Positions 52,983 to 62,600 of a stretch of DNA of 64,000 nt are shown here, in pieces. The notes beneath the pieces are model-generated. The model saw only the letters and a program-made list of their open reading frames with translations, did no database searches and was not told where the DNA came from. The DNA comes from Rachicladosporium sp. CCFEE 5018 (lineage: Eukaryota > Ascomycota > Dothideomycetes > Cladosporiales > Cladosporiaceae): positions 186,001-250,000 of the forward strand of contig KZ111157.1 in the NCBI GenBank assembly GCA_002077045.2, written 5' to 3'. How positions within the stretch are numbered: the first letter of the stretch is position 1; the number at the start of each line of letters is the position of its first letter. Both the position numbers and the translations under genes were made by a program.

Positions 52983-53888
52983 GTTTGTGGTCCATGCGGT
53001 ATGTCTTGCTCGTGTGAGGGTGCGGCGAGAGGTGTCAAGTCGAGTGCGTTTGTCTTACACCGCAAGATGCATGACGCAGTGTGGGCGTTTGTAATACTCA
53101 TAATAGATTTGAATTCACTTGCTGCAGTGTGTTGTGGACGTGAAGTGGGCGGGAAGCGGTGGTTTAGAAGCGAAGTGAAGAGCATTCAGCTGTAGGCATC
53201 AGGACGTACATACATTACAAGTGAGGTACTCCTACCGTGTGTGTCCATCACCGCGAGATTATGTGCTGCCGCTGAGCTCCGGGTTCTTGTAATCTCGGCG
53301 TCGCTGTCCCGCTGCGGCGGTGCACAATGCGCTGTCTGCTGACACCCAACACCCACACCCTGTACTCGACCGCTGCAGTGTCTTGACATGCGTTCGTTCA
53401 TCGCAGCACTCAATGAGCTTGAAAGTTTCCTGTTGGTGCTCGCGTGTCATTGTAGTCTCCGACTGCCCGTCGCCTCGTTAAATTCTTCCGCCATATTCCC
53501 GCCCATCATTCCCCCGCCACGAGTGTAGCGACGTCGTGTGTCGCCGGAGAGTCCACGTAAACCATCTCTTCTCCAGGCCGCTGCGCAGTGCAACGAAAGA
53601 CTGATGAAAAAGGTGTTTGTGTTGCCAAAAATTCCCTGCCGACACGAAGCCAACAGGAGCAGTCAGTTGATAGTTTTCTGCGAAGAAGTCAGCGATGATC
53701 AGGACGATTAGAACAGGGAATGTACGCACCAACTAGCAATCACGCAATCTCGGACAAGTCCTCACTGATGTGCGTAACCTGTAACCATGTTAGCATGTTA
53801 TCAATCGCGAGAAGGAAGGGGGTGAACCTACGCCCTTGCACTGGGATGGGGGAAAGAAAAGGCAAGATTCAGCGCGAAGCTGGATTTC
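52983..53888. promoter_or_regulatory. Upstream region of copy B gene with conserved block
   Basis: About 900 bp, collinear with 37434-38303. The first 280 bp are visibly similar to copy A, and 53563-53739 is nearly identical. Confidence 0.5.
53563..53739 (-). repeat. 177-nt near-identical noncoding block, copy B
   Basis: Partner of 38011-38187 with four transitions. Contains the same gtgcgt...ttcgcag intron-like element on the minus strand. Confidence 0.75.
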
Positions 53889-54221
53889 CTAAGTAGTCCA
53901 AGCAGCGGCACCTAGCGCGCCAAGCCTGCAGGGATTAAGATGAGTCAAGCAGATATACATGCCTGAGGCACAATAACGATATGGTGCTCGTCCAAGTACT
54001 GGAGGTCTGGCTGGGAGTGTCTGTACATAGACAGCGACAGTGTCTGTCGCCCTGTACAATTCCACCGAGACTGCATCAAGGGTTTCGTACAGCGTTCGAG
54101 CACTGGTATAAAATGTATAGCGTCTGGTTTGGCCAGGACTGCAAGACGAGAGCGAGCTGAGTGGATTATGTACAACATCGACGCAGCGGCATCCACATTC
54201 GAGTGATAAAAATCTTCTCAA
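53889..54221 (-). CDS. Possible degenerate hypothetical gene, copy B
   Basis: Open frames in two registers. The stretch DLQYLDEHHIVIVPQAC resembles the piece at 38304-38744 in copy A, and the flanking aagtagtcca and cctgaggca strings are shared. Likely a remnant or an unsolved spliced gene. Confidence 0.25.
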   Translation of the reverse strand: MRRFLSLECGCRCVDVVHNPLSSLSSCSPGQTRRYTFYTSARTLYETLDAVSVELYRATDTVAVYVQTLPARPPVLGRAPYRYCASGMYICLTHLNPCRLGALGAAAWTT

Positions 54222-55706
54222 TGAGTATCACAGATCGATACCAGTCTTCGCCAACAAAGTCGAGAGGGAAGCCCCGTGATCATCGTGCCTTTCTAACCGA
54301 TTTTCGTATGATCTGCAGCGTGGTGGAGGAAACACAACATCCAATTGTAATACCAGCTCGACAGACATTGAGGTACTCCGGCAGTCGGCAATGGCATTCA
54401 ATCCATCGAATGAGTTCCATTGGTGCAAGCAGTAACCATGGGCTGTCAATTCCAAGAACCATGTTGTAAATGAAATCTTATCGACAACAAACCATGACTT
54501 TCATATGAATGAATGGATATGCAACAGGAAGCCTTGGAAACATGCAAAGTGCAGTCCAGCATTACCTTCATCGCTGACGCGCTATCCTGCAACAATAGGG
54601 TCAACTCGAAATACGATGTTGGTGTCATGACGCTGCGCGCTGCGCGGTGGCACCCATTTCTACAACACTTCAGATCGTTCCCTGCCACGCCTGCGTAGTA
54701 CATATACATGCTGGGTCGAATTAGGGTTATGCAGCCAAGATATGTCATGACTCGCGATGCTGAGAGCGCGCCTACCAAGCTCCTCACCAAATCGTGAGTA
54801 TCGCACTTTATGCTCGATATGCTCTGCACATATCAGATAGGGAATGCAAAAATTATCAGCACGACATCTTAGTATGTGTGCTACAATCTGGCTGATTCAG
54901 ATCTGTCTTAAGACGTGCATGGAAGTTGTGAAAGCTGTTTAAAATTGACCACTTTGTGAAGCAGAGCGCGGTAGCGGGCGCTTTTTAGACCGACTCGCGT
55001 GGGTAGCTTGACACGTACTTGACCATGGCCCACATCCCACCAGATTTCTCTCTCATCGTCGAGTCGGTCTAAGCAAAGCATACATTTCGATGTTCGTGCG
55101 AGCCATCCAAAGCAGCGGTGACAGCGCGCCATGTATTTGGGGGTGCGAAGTGGACGGTTACGAAGCTCCGGCCTGATACCTTGAACATGTTTCCGCGAGC
55201 GAGCTGGGAACCTTGACTGGCGCTGAACAGTAGAGGTGACTCGATCATAGGCCGGCACTCGCTACGGCATCGAGATCCCAAAGCCCGCCTCAAGCTTCCA
55301 GCAGCATGTTACGACACTACCAGTCGCGGAGGGATCTGATCCTCTCGGACTGCACATCCGACGACAAGCGATGTAAGAGCTGCGATGACAGTACAACGTC
55401 GATACACGGAGGGTGCACGCGCATATATGCGGTGGCACGGCCAAGAAGGATGTACCTGGTTCCTGGGATGGGGTTGTCGAGAGGTGGTACTCGCGCGTGC
55501 TTTGCGATGAGAAGACGTGTTCTGAGAACTTTGTTATTGGCATACATGGCGAACCTCAGATGAGGGTGAAACTGAGGCTGGCGATGGTCAGTCAGTCTTG
55601 GGAGCAATGCTGTCAACGTCAAGGATGCTCTACGTCTATGGTAGTCTACCTTAATCATACAGACAGTCTCACCACCGCCTCCTGCTACGCCAGCCCACAC
55701 ACGACT
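54222..55706. other. Intergenic, nothing recognised
   Basis: About 1.5 kb. Short overlapping frames on both strands with no family features; lower GC than the coding regions in 54450-54900. Confidence 0.45.
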
Positions 55707-58700
55707 TCAGCCCTCCGAGCTCGCATTCCTCTGCAATGCCTGCAACCTGTTCCTCTCTGCCTGAATCGGCTGCCTCTCCCTCGCGTACCTCGCAACCTCA
55801 GCGTCGCGCTCCGCACGTGCATCAGCCTCTTGTCTCCCCTGCCGCCTTCCCAGATCAGCCTTCTCTCTCTCTTGCTGCTCCGCTAGATCAGCCTTCTCTC
55901 TCTCGTGCTGCTCCGCTAGATCAGCCTTCTCCCTCTCGTGTTGCCTCCCCAGAGTAGTCAGCCTGTCAGTTTTGGCAAAGACCGCACGCCCTTGCGCGCC
56001 GTCCATGTCGGAAAGCTGCTGTACAAGACTAGCAATAGCCTGGGGTAGATCTGCCGGTACTGCACCAGGGGTGATCGTTGGACGACGTGCAAGCTCTGCT
56101 CTCATCGCATCCAGCTCAGCATCCTTCGCGGCCGTCGCGGCAGCATTCGCGGCGGCAGCTGCAGCCAGCTCTGCAGCCTGCGCAGCCACCTTCTTCTCAA
56201 GCTCTTTCTCCCTCTCCGAACGTGCAGATGCAGCGTCGGCATCGCTCGAAGTCTTCTGCTGCTTCGAGGCGGGTGCTGCACCGTGGGATGACGATGGACG
56301 GCCATCGGCACCGGTCTTCTTGCCGGTGGGACCTCCGAGCGTCGTCAACGGAGGACCTCCGCTGCCGCTGGGGTTGGTCGTGGAAGCGGCCGCAGCAGGA
56401 GCAGGAGCTCCGATCTCCCGCCGCCTGTACACGGCGTAGGACAGGAGCTCGCCCTTCGCGGCACCTTCAGATGGTGACACAGCAAGAGGCGTCTTCAACA
56501 AGTCATTGAACATGATCCATCGAGTGGTGGTAGAATCCCAGATACGATTGTAGGCGATGTAGTGAGGACCCTGCCGAATCCAGTTGGTGGCAGACGCTAG
56601 ATCGTACACGGTAGAGTTGTCCTTGTCGCTTAATTGAGGAGGTCCAGGCCGCGTGGTGGGAAGGTGCCTCAGATCCATGTAAGGTGCAAGATCGAGCTCC
56701 TCGGGAGCATTGACGAGCTGCGGCTGCGTGAGTTGCAAACGATGACCGCGGCGAAGAGCGAAACAGATCCATTTGGTAGGCTTCACGATGCATCGGTACA
56801 GGTTCTTGCCGGAAGGATGAGTCGGGACATGCTCGCACTTGCGACCTTCGAGAGAACCATCATGGTGCCAAACACGCAGCAAGTCGTCAAGGGCGAGGAC
56901 ATCGTCTGGCTTCGCGGACACGGGAAACTCCAGGTAGATGACGGGCGAGTTCTCGTATGACCGAGCAGTGACCTTACACTCCGGTGAGCCACACGGGATC
57001 TCCTGCACTACCTGCGGATACAGATAGTCGACGATCTGGCTGGTCGCTCCTTCATCGCGGAAGGTGCCGCGGTAGATGGTACGGTCAATTTCCACCGGGA
57101 AGAGCTCTCTCCCTGCCTTGTTGTTGGCGATCTGCTCGTCGTTATACTTCTTCGTCTTACCTCGCCCTTCAGGCTCCGAGGAATCCGATACTGTGACGAT
57201 CCAGTCGATGATGTCGGTCATCAAGCCCGCCGACTCGTCCGAAACGTTCTGCCAGCGGTTGTCGATCTCTGTGAACACGCCCAGGATGTTTGCAGTATCA
57301 GTGCTAGGCAACTGCGCACCACCTGCATCGAGAGTAGCGAAGAGACGCTGAACGCTGGTGAAGACTTCGCTTAGCTGCTCCATGCGCTTCTTTCTCAATC
57401 TTGAGATGGCCGACTTTTGCATGTCATTGACGACGACGTCCAGCAACCGTCCGTCCGGTCTACCATTCTCGGCTTTAGCAACAAGCTGGGTTGGATCGTT
57501 GAGGAACGCGCGAAGGTCCGGATTGAAGTACAGTGTCTGCACAGCCGATGAGAGGTAGCAAGTCTGACCCATGTTCTTCATGTTGCGGTAACGGGCTATA
57601 ACAGCCGCCTCTGCCGCGCGGTCGCGGGCATCGCCGCCACCAGCACCTCGCCCACCGCCATCGGCCTCACCACGCGGCTGGCCGCCTGTGCTGCCGTATC
57701 CCGATGGAGTGCCGCTGTCGTCTTCGTCGAACTCGCCAATGGCAATCTTGTTTTGCGCCTCGGTGATGTACTTCTTCACGAGACGTGCAGGCAAGTCAGC
57801 AAGATCCTCGTCCCAGAGCGGCGGGTTGGTCTGCTTGAGTGCTGTGCGGAAGTGATCCGCGACAGCTGCGCGCTGGTCGTCGCGATTGCCAATAGCGGAG
57901 TTGCTGGCCCAGGGCTCGATGCAAAGATTGCAGTCTTCTGGAACGAAGTTGGAAAGGAGGATGTCGAGTGCCATTGACAGACCGCAAGTCATGCTCCTAG
58001 AGTGATCGTCCTTGCCGATCGAGATCTTCAAGATGTGCCTCGTGTAGAGGGACAGTGGGAGGTTGAGCAGAGGCTTGTTGATCTCGGGATGACACAAGAG
58101 GAAAATGATGGCGCAGATGAGCCGTGGAGGGTCGTATTCGGTGATCCAGCGCTTGTTGCATTTGTGCAAAAGGACGTCGAAATGGTAGTATACCTTGCCG
58201 TAGAGCATGCCATAAGTCCAATCAGATGGCTCAGGTCCACCCTTGAACGGGTAATAAACACCGTGCAGTCGCGGCAACTTGATGCCAGTCTCCTCTTCGA
58301 TGTCAAGGATGAATTGCTTCACAGCATCGATTTCTGGCAAGTCTTCCTCTTCCACACTCTCCCACTTCTTGTGCATGGCAATTCGCCAGAGGTACGGACC
58401 ATGCTTCGTGTCGTAGTCAGCAATGCGTGCACAGCCACTCGTTGTTGGAACGCCAGTCTGGCACTGCGCATTGAAAGTCTGCACTGCATCCTCGTCAATG
58501 GGAGTGGTCAGGCGAGCGGCATAACCCCAAGGGATCTGCGCGCGAATGACCCAGTGCATGTCAAGTCGCTGGACAATCTCGTCTCGCTCCTGCTCTGACG
58601 TCGCAGCGTCGAGAGTGTGAATGAGCGGCAAGATACTGGGATGGAAGTTGCCGAGCAGTCTGTTGGCATAAAGCGGGATAGCAACCAGATTGTGTGCGAT

Positions 58701-61625
58701 GTGATAGCGTGGCTTACCCTTGCACCACACAACGGGACTCACGGCTTCGACGCTGCAGCCCATAAGGCCTTCCGAGGCAGTGATGTTCGTGGTGAAGTAT
58801 GCATCGTCCCAGTGCCACACCGCCGGGTTGCCACGCCGCTGAAAATATTCTTTGATGACGTGCTTCGCCTCCTTGATCTCTCTCTGCCTCTGATGTACGG
58901 CGTCTGCATAGTCGGAGAAAACAAGGCGATGCTCCTCTTTGCACAGTCTGGCAACATTCTGACGGACCCTGGCGAGCTCCGTGTTCGCGGAGCCAGTGTC
59001 CTGCTTGTGTGCCTCGTCATCTGTAGAGCTGTCGCCACCGCTGTCGGTGTCGTTGTCTTGCGATGCAGGCTTGTTGGGCTTCGTGCACTGGCCACAAAGT
59101 TTGACATGGCTCCCGTTGCGCACAATCTGAATCAGCGTGTTGCAGATATGAGGGGATCCACATGCTCTGCAGCAGTGGATGCTCTCCTGCTGCTCATCGA
59201 CAGAGCATATGCAACTGGAAGTCTGATCATGCAGATCGCTGCTCTGTTGCCAGTCGGCGGAGTTGCATGCATCAGACCAAGCCAGCAGGATGTCGCGTGT
59301 GTGCATGAAGCGACACTTCAGGCACTGAAGCACATAGAAGGCGGCATCGTCACTTTTGATGCCTTGAATTGTCACAAGTGAGTGAGCGTGTGCTGCGAGA
59401 TGTGCGCTTGGAGTGATGGTGCCAGTGAAGTCGTCGTACGTCGCAAGTTCATCCTCACTGGGCGCATCATCAGTGATGTCTCCATCACCAAGACGAATGA
59501 GGATTGCTCGGTCATGCATCTTGCTAAGAAGTGACAGCAGCCAGCGAACGCGCCTCGGCTCAGCGATGACGAGGTGAAGTTCTGCGAAGATGCTCAGTGC
59601 AGTCTGCTTCAACGCCTCCTGCTCTTCGGCGGAGAGCTCGACGTTTAGCCAAGGCTTGCCAACGTCAAGTCCCGACACTTCGTACCAGTCAGCGTGAGGT
59701 TGCTTTGTGCTTGTGACAATCGCTCTAGTGTCGTGAAGCGGTATCGCGATCTGAGTCGTCTGCGGCTCCCATGCAGAAGGCTCGAACTGAACAGTGTCGA
59801 AAAGGATTGAAGGCTTGCCGTTGACGATACCGATGTCGAACTTCGCTGGAATCTTGAGTGGCGCTCCCTCAAAGGCATCATCATGTACCATCGCTGATAT
59901 CAAAAGAAGGTGCTTGTATTGCGCAGTAAGCTTGGAAAGCTTATCGCCCACACGTTGCAGTAGATCCCGAAGACGTGTCAAGATGGCAGCGGCTTTGTCC
60001 TTATCAAGGTCATACAGCTCTTCCGATGCGGACACAACGAACATCTCGACATGCGTGGCGGTCTGAAGCTCTTGCATTGCTTTTGCGTACGTCTTCGGGA
60101 CTTTGTTTGCACTGGTACAAAGAACAAAGACGTACCTGCCTTCGTGAACGATGAAACGCGCGTGCTCGGCATTCAAAGTACGCATCTTCTTCGACCCGAT
60201 CGTGTCACCAAGACCACGCGATATAAAATCGTCGGTCTGCTCATACAGGACTTGGCGGATGCGCGCAAGATTCGGGCCAGCGGGATCAAGCCACTGGAAG
60301 TCTGGTCCAGCAACTTCACCAGCAGTATCGACCTTCGGAGATGCTGTCTGCATGCCGTTGTGTCGAAAGCGCTTGCGGATCGCCGTGTATGATTGCCCGT
60401 GAGCAGCTGCAGCGGCGAGACCAAACACTCCTGGTCTAAGTGTGAACGCCCGCTGGTTGGCGATCTGGGTCTTCAGAAGGTTTGCGAAGAGTGCTGTACG
60501 TGGTACGTCGTCCTTCTCGGCCTTTGTGTGTATGGAACAGCTGAGGTCTTGGAGACATTTGCTTCCATCGGCGCCGACAACAGAGCAGTGTGTAGCACTC
60601 ATCAGCAGTGCTTTCTCGTGCGCAGCGTGCTCCTGCTGCGCCTTCTCCTTCTTCTTCTGCTTCACCTCGTCGTTGTGCTTTCTCATCATGTTGGTGACAG
60701 TGTCGGCGCGTCCTTCGACGGCTTCTTTTGCGGCTGTCAAGTACTCCATGCACCCGATGAGACGAGGGCACACGCCACCGTGAGGCAGAGGCACACAGCA
60801 ATTGACGTTCGGGTCGGGCAGCTTAGCCTTCTTCTTCTTCTGCGGCTTGCCAGCTTGGTGCTTGTTGATGAGGTCCTGGACGTCTTCGGAGCGGCCTGGG
60901 ACTTGTCTCTTCTCTCCAGTGGTATGTATGTTGCAGATGATGTTACGCGCACAAGGTGTACCATCTGGAAGTGTTACGAAGCATTCTGTGTCCGGATGAG
61001 GGTCTGTCGCCTCTTGGTGCCCGGATCGCCGATGGATCAAGTCGTGGTGCTTCTTGATATCTGTCACCGTCTTCGTGCGACCTTTGACGGCTTCTTTCTC
61101 GGCTTTCAGATGGTTGGTGCATGTAATCGCGCGCTTGCATGGCACTCCCTTCTCTGTCATTACGGCACAGTGGTAATCGAGGTTGATGGCGCGAAACGTC
61201 GCCGCGGCGCGGGGTACATGTGTCTTGAGAAGCTCAGCGAACGGCTTGCTGCGTCCTTGGACGGCAGCCTTCATCGCTGCCGAGTGGAATCGGCACTCGA
61301 GATCAACTTCGCAAATCTTGCCACTGCGCGCCTTGACACCACACTGCGTGTCAAGATCAATAGCTGCTGAAGTCGAGGCGTCATCATCATCTTCAGCGAT
61401 GTCTTCGTCGTCGTCGGCCATGTCTTCGTCGCCGTCGGCCATGTCTTCGTCGCTCTCATCATCGTCATCCTCGTCGACAGTCTCCTTGGACAACGTCGCT
61501 TTGTGCTTGCCGGGCAAGACGTCCTTGTCATCGTCGGACAATGACTCGTTGCCATCAGACATTGACTGATCACCGGAAGAGACCGACGGATCCTCATCAT
61601 CGGCGAAGTCTGATCCACTGCTCAT
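55707..61625 (-). CDS. Giant SCA7-repeat/ubiquitin-specific protease fusion with coiled-coil tail
   Basis: Intronless, 1972 residues from ATG 61625 (MSSGSDFADDEDPSVSSGDQ). Order: acidic leader (50-85); five SCA7-type zinc domains at about 94-137, 152-195, 214-256, 275-318 and 346-388, each C-x9/10-C-x5-C-x2-H followed by K-x2-V-x-GR, the fourth with Tyr for the His; an unrecognised region 400-1340 with a Cys cluster at 805-847 (CxC, CC, two more Cys, CxxC); a Gly-rich linker; a USP domain with Cys box NMGQTCYLSS (Cys1356) and His box GPHYIAYNR (His1688) plus FND (Asn1707); and a coiled coil 1803-1970 with 11-residue HEREKADLAEQ repeats. In SAGA, the SCA7 domain of Sgf73 holds Ubp8 to the complex and nucleosome; here both types sit in one chain. 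A deubiquitinase role is inferred. Catalytic residues look intact. Confidence 0.85.
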   Translation of the reverse strand: MSSGSDFADDEDPSVSSGDQSMSDGNESLSDDDKDVLPGKHKATLSKETVDEDDDDESDEDMADGDEDMADDDEDIAEDDDDASTSAAIDLDTQCGVKARSGKICEVDLECRFHSAAMKAAVQGRSKPFAELLKTHVPRAAATFRAINLDYHCAVMTEKGVPCKRAITCTNHLKAEKEAVKGRTKTVTDIKKHHDLIHRRSGHQEATDPHPDTECFVTLPDGTPCARNIICNIHTTGEKRQVPGRSEDVQDLINKHQAGKPQKKKKAKLPDPNVNCCVPLPHGGVCPRLIGCMEYLTAAKEAVEGRADTVTNMMRKHNDEVKQKKKEKAQQEHAAHEKALLMSATHCSVVGADGSKCLQDLSCSIHTKAEKDDVPRTALFANLLKTQIANQRAFTLRPGVFGLAAAAAHGQSYTAIRKRFRHNGMQTASPKVDTAGEVAGPDFQWLDPAGPNLARIRQVLYEQTDDFISRGLGDTIGSKKMRTLNAEHARFIVHEGRYVFVLCTSANKVPKTYAKAMQELQTATHVEMFVVSASEELYDLDKDKAAAILTRLRDLLQRVGDKLSKLTAQYKHLLLISAMVHDDAFEGAPLKIPAKFDIGIVNGKPSILFDTVQFEPSAWEPQTTQIAIPLHDTRAIVTSTKQPHADWYEVSGLDVGKPWLNVELSAEEQEALKQTALSIFAELHLVIAEPRRVRWLLSLLSKMHDRAILIRLGDGDITDDAPSEDELATYDDFTGTITPSAHLAAHAHSLVTIQGIKSDDAAFYVLQCLKCRFMHTRDILLAWSDACNSADWQQSSDLHDQTSSCICSVDEQQESIHCCRACGSPHICNTLIQIVRNGSHVKLCGQCTKPNKPASQDNDTDSGGDSSTDDEAHKQDTGSANTELARVRQNVARLCKEEHRLVFSDYADAVHQRQREIKEAKHVIKEYFQRRGNPAVWHWDDAYFTTNITASEGLMGCSVEAVSPVVWCKGKPRYHIAHNLVAIPLYANRLLGNFHPSILPLIHTLDAATSEQERDEIVQRLDMHWVIRAQIPWGYAARLTTPIDEDAVQTFNAQCQTGVPTTSGCARIADYDTKHGPYLWRIAMHKKWESVEEEDLPEIDAVKQFILDIEEETGIKLPRLHGVYYPFKGGPEPSDWTYGMLYGKVYYHFDVLLHKCNKRWITEYDPPRLICAIIFLLCHPEINKPLLNLPLSLYTRHILKISIGKDDHSRSMTCGLSMALDILLSNFVPEDCNLCIEPWASNSAIGNRDDQRAAVADHFRTALKQTNPPLWDEDLADLPARLVKKYITEAQNKIAIGEFDEDDSGTPSGYGSTGGQPRGEADGGGRGAGGGDARDRAAEAAVIARYRNMKNMGQTCYLSSAVQTLYFNPDLRAFLNDPTQLVAKAENGRPDGRLLDVVVNDMQKSAISRLRKKRMEQLSEVFTSVQRLFATLDAGGAQLPSTDTANILGVFTEIDNRWQNVSDESAGLMTDIIDWIVTVSDSSEPEGRGKTKKYNDEQIANNKAGRELFPVEIDRTIYRGTFRDEGATSQIVDYLYPQVVQEIPCGSPECKVTARSYENSPVIYLEFPVSAKPDDVLALDDLLRVWHHDGSLEGRKCEHVPTHPSGKNLYRCIVKPTKWICFALRRGHRLQLTQPQLVNAPEELDLAPYMDLRHLPTTRPGPPQLSDKDNSTVYDLASATNWIRQGPHYIAYNRIWDSTTTRWIMFNDLLKTPLAVSPSEGAAKGELLSYAVYRRREIGAPAPAAAASTTNPSGSGGPPLTTLGGPTGKKTGADGRPSSSHGAAPASKQQKTSSDADAASARSEREKELEKKVAAQAAELAAAAAANAAATAAKDAELDAMRAELARRPTITPGAVPADLPQAIASLVQQLSDMDGAQGRAVFAKTDRLTTLGRQHEREKADLAEQHEREKADLAEQQEREKADLGRRQGRQEADARAERDAEVARYARERQPIQAERNRLQALQRNASSEG

Positions 61626-62050
61626 GATGCTGAAAGTAGTGATGTCTTGAATGATAAGATTTGCCTCTCGTGTCGCTGTAGAACCGGAGCTGCGGGTGGA
61701 GCGGTCTTGAGGCGGCGGCGAGGGAGCGGTATCTGCGGTCGCCTGACAATTGTGAGTCGATTCGTCTCTGAGTGACACTGTTTGCAGTGTGCGCACAAGA
61801 CTGGAGCGCCTGGTGCGAGCTCAAGAGTAAGAGCGGTTGTGTGGCAGTAAGCGTGGGGTGAATGAAGGTCAAGTCAATCCGCCTCAGAGCTTCATGTGCC
61901 AAGTTGCAGAACTGTGATGTTGACAGTCGCATGCAGTACCTACCACAGTGCAGTTGCAAGTGCAGTTATTCGAGATGCGAGCGAGTGAGAGAGTTTGCTG
62001 TATCGGCGGTGTGTTGGAAGAGCTATTGTGTCGGAAGATGCGGCGTGTCG
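61626..62050. promoter_or_regulatory. Upstream region of the giant gene
   Basis: The frame of the giant gene stays open upstream to about 61796 without an ATG. Presumed promoter and leader; no motif identified. Confidence 0.4.
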
Positions 62051-62600
62051 AAGGAAGTGGTGTGTTGGTACGTAGATTGGCGTAGTGGTAGAGTGTATGA
62101 TTCCCCCGGTGTTGGGGTAGTGATGGGCTTGCGGGGTGAACCGTTGTTGTAGTGAAGGTCTGGCGTAGTGAAGATCTAGCTTAGTGCAGGTCTTGCGTAG
62201 TGGGGAGCTAGCGTGGTGAAGGCCTGAGAAAGGAAGGGAGTGGCGTGATGGGAATTGGGCGTAGTGAGCAGTTGGGTGTAGTGAAGGGACGGCGTGGCGA
62301 AGAGTTGGGATGACGAAAAGTTGGGATGGCGAGGAGGTGGCGTAGCGAGGAATTGGTGTTGCGAGGGGTTGGCCTGGCGAGAACCCGGGCGTAGTAAGGA
62401 GCTGGGCGTAGTGAACCCTTAAGCGTGGTGAGGAGTTGGCGGATTGATGTTGGAGTGCAGTGAGGAAGCGGCGTGGTGGAGAGTTGCGACTTCTTGGCGT
62501 AGTGACAGGTAGTTGTAGCAAGGAGAGGGCGTGGGTGAGATGGGGGCGTAGTGAAGTGTTGGCGTGGCGAAGGATTTGCGTACCAAAGTGGTGATCTTGT
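62050..62600. repeat. Degenerate minisatellite, unit about 18-21 nt
   Basis: Repeated variants of ggcgtagtgaaggagttg (for example at 62079, 62163, 62257, 62286, 62389, 62408, 62502 and 62546, positions approximate). The plus strand is strongly purine/GT-rich. The periodicity keeps a minus-strand frame open for over 200 codons (LRHA/HYAQ-like units), which I regard as a by-product. Confidence 0.75.

Noticed and set aside
31638..54220. The duplication being two haplotypes placed in one scaffold
   Set aside because: Identity ranges from near 100 percent to about half of the residues in one collinear block, too uneven for alleles, though read depth should be checked.
55707..61625. The giant gene as a transposon-encoded protein
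   Set aside because: I found no transposase, integrase or reverse-transcriptase motif in the protein and no terminal inverted repeats around the gene.
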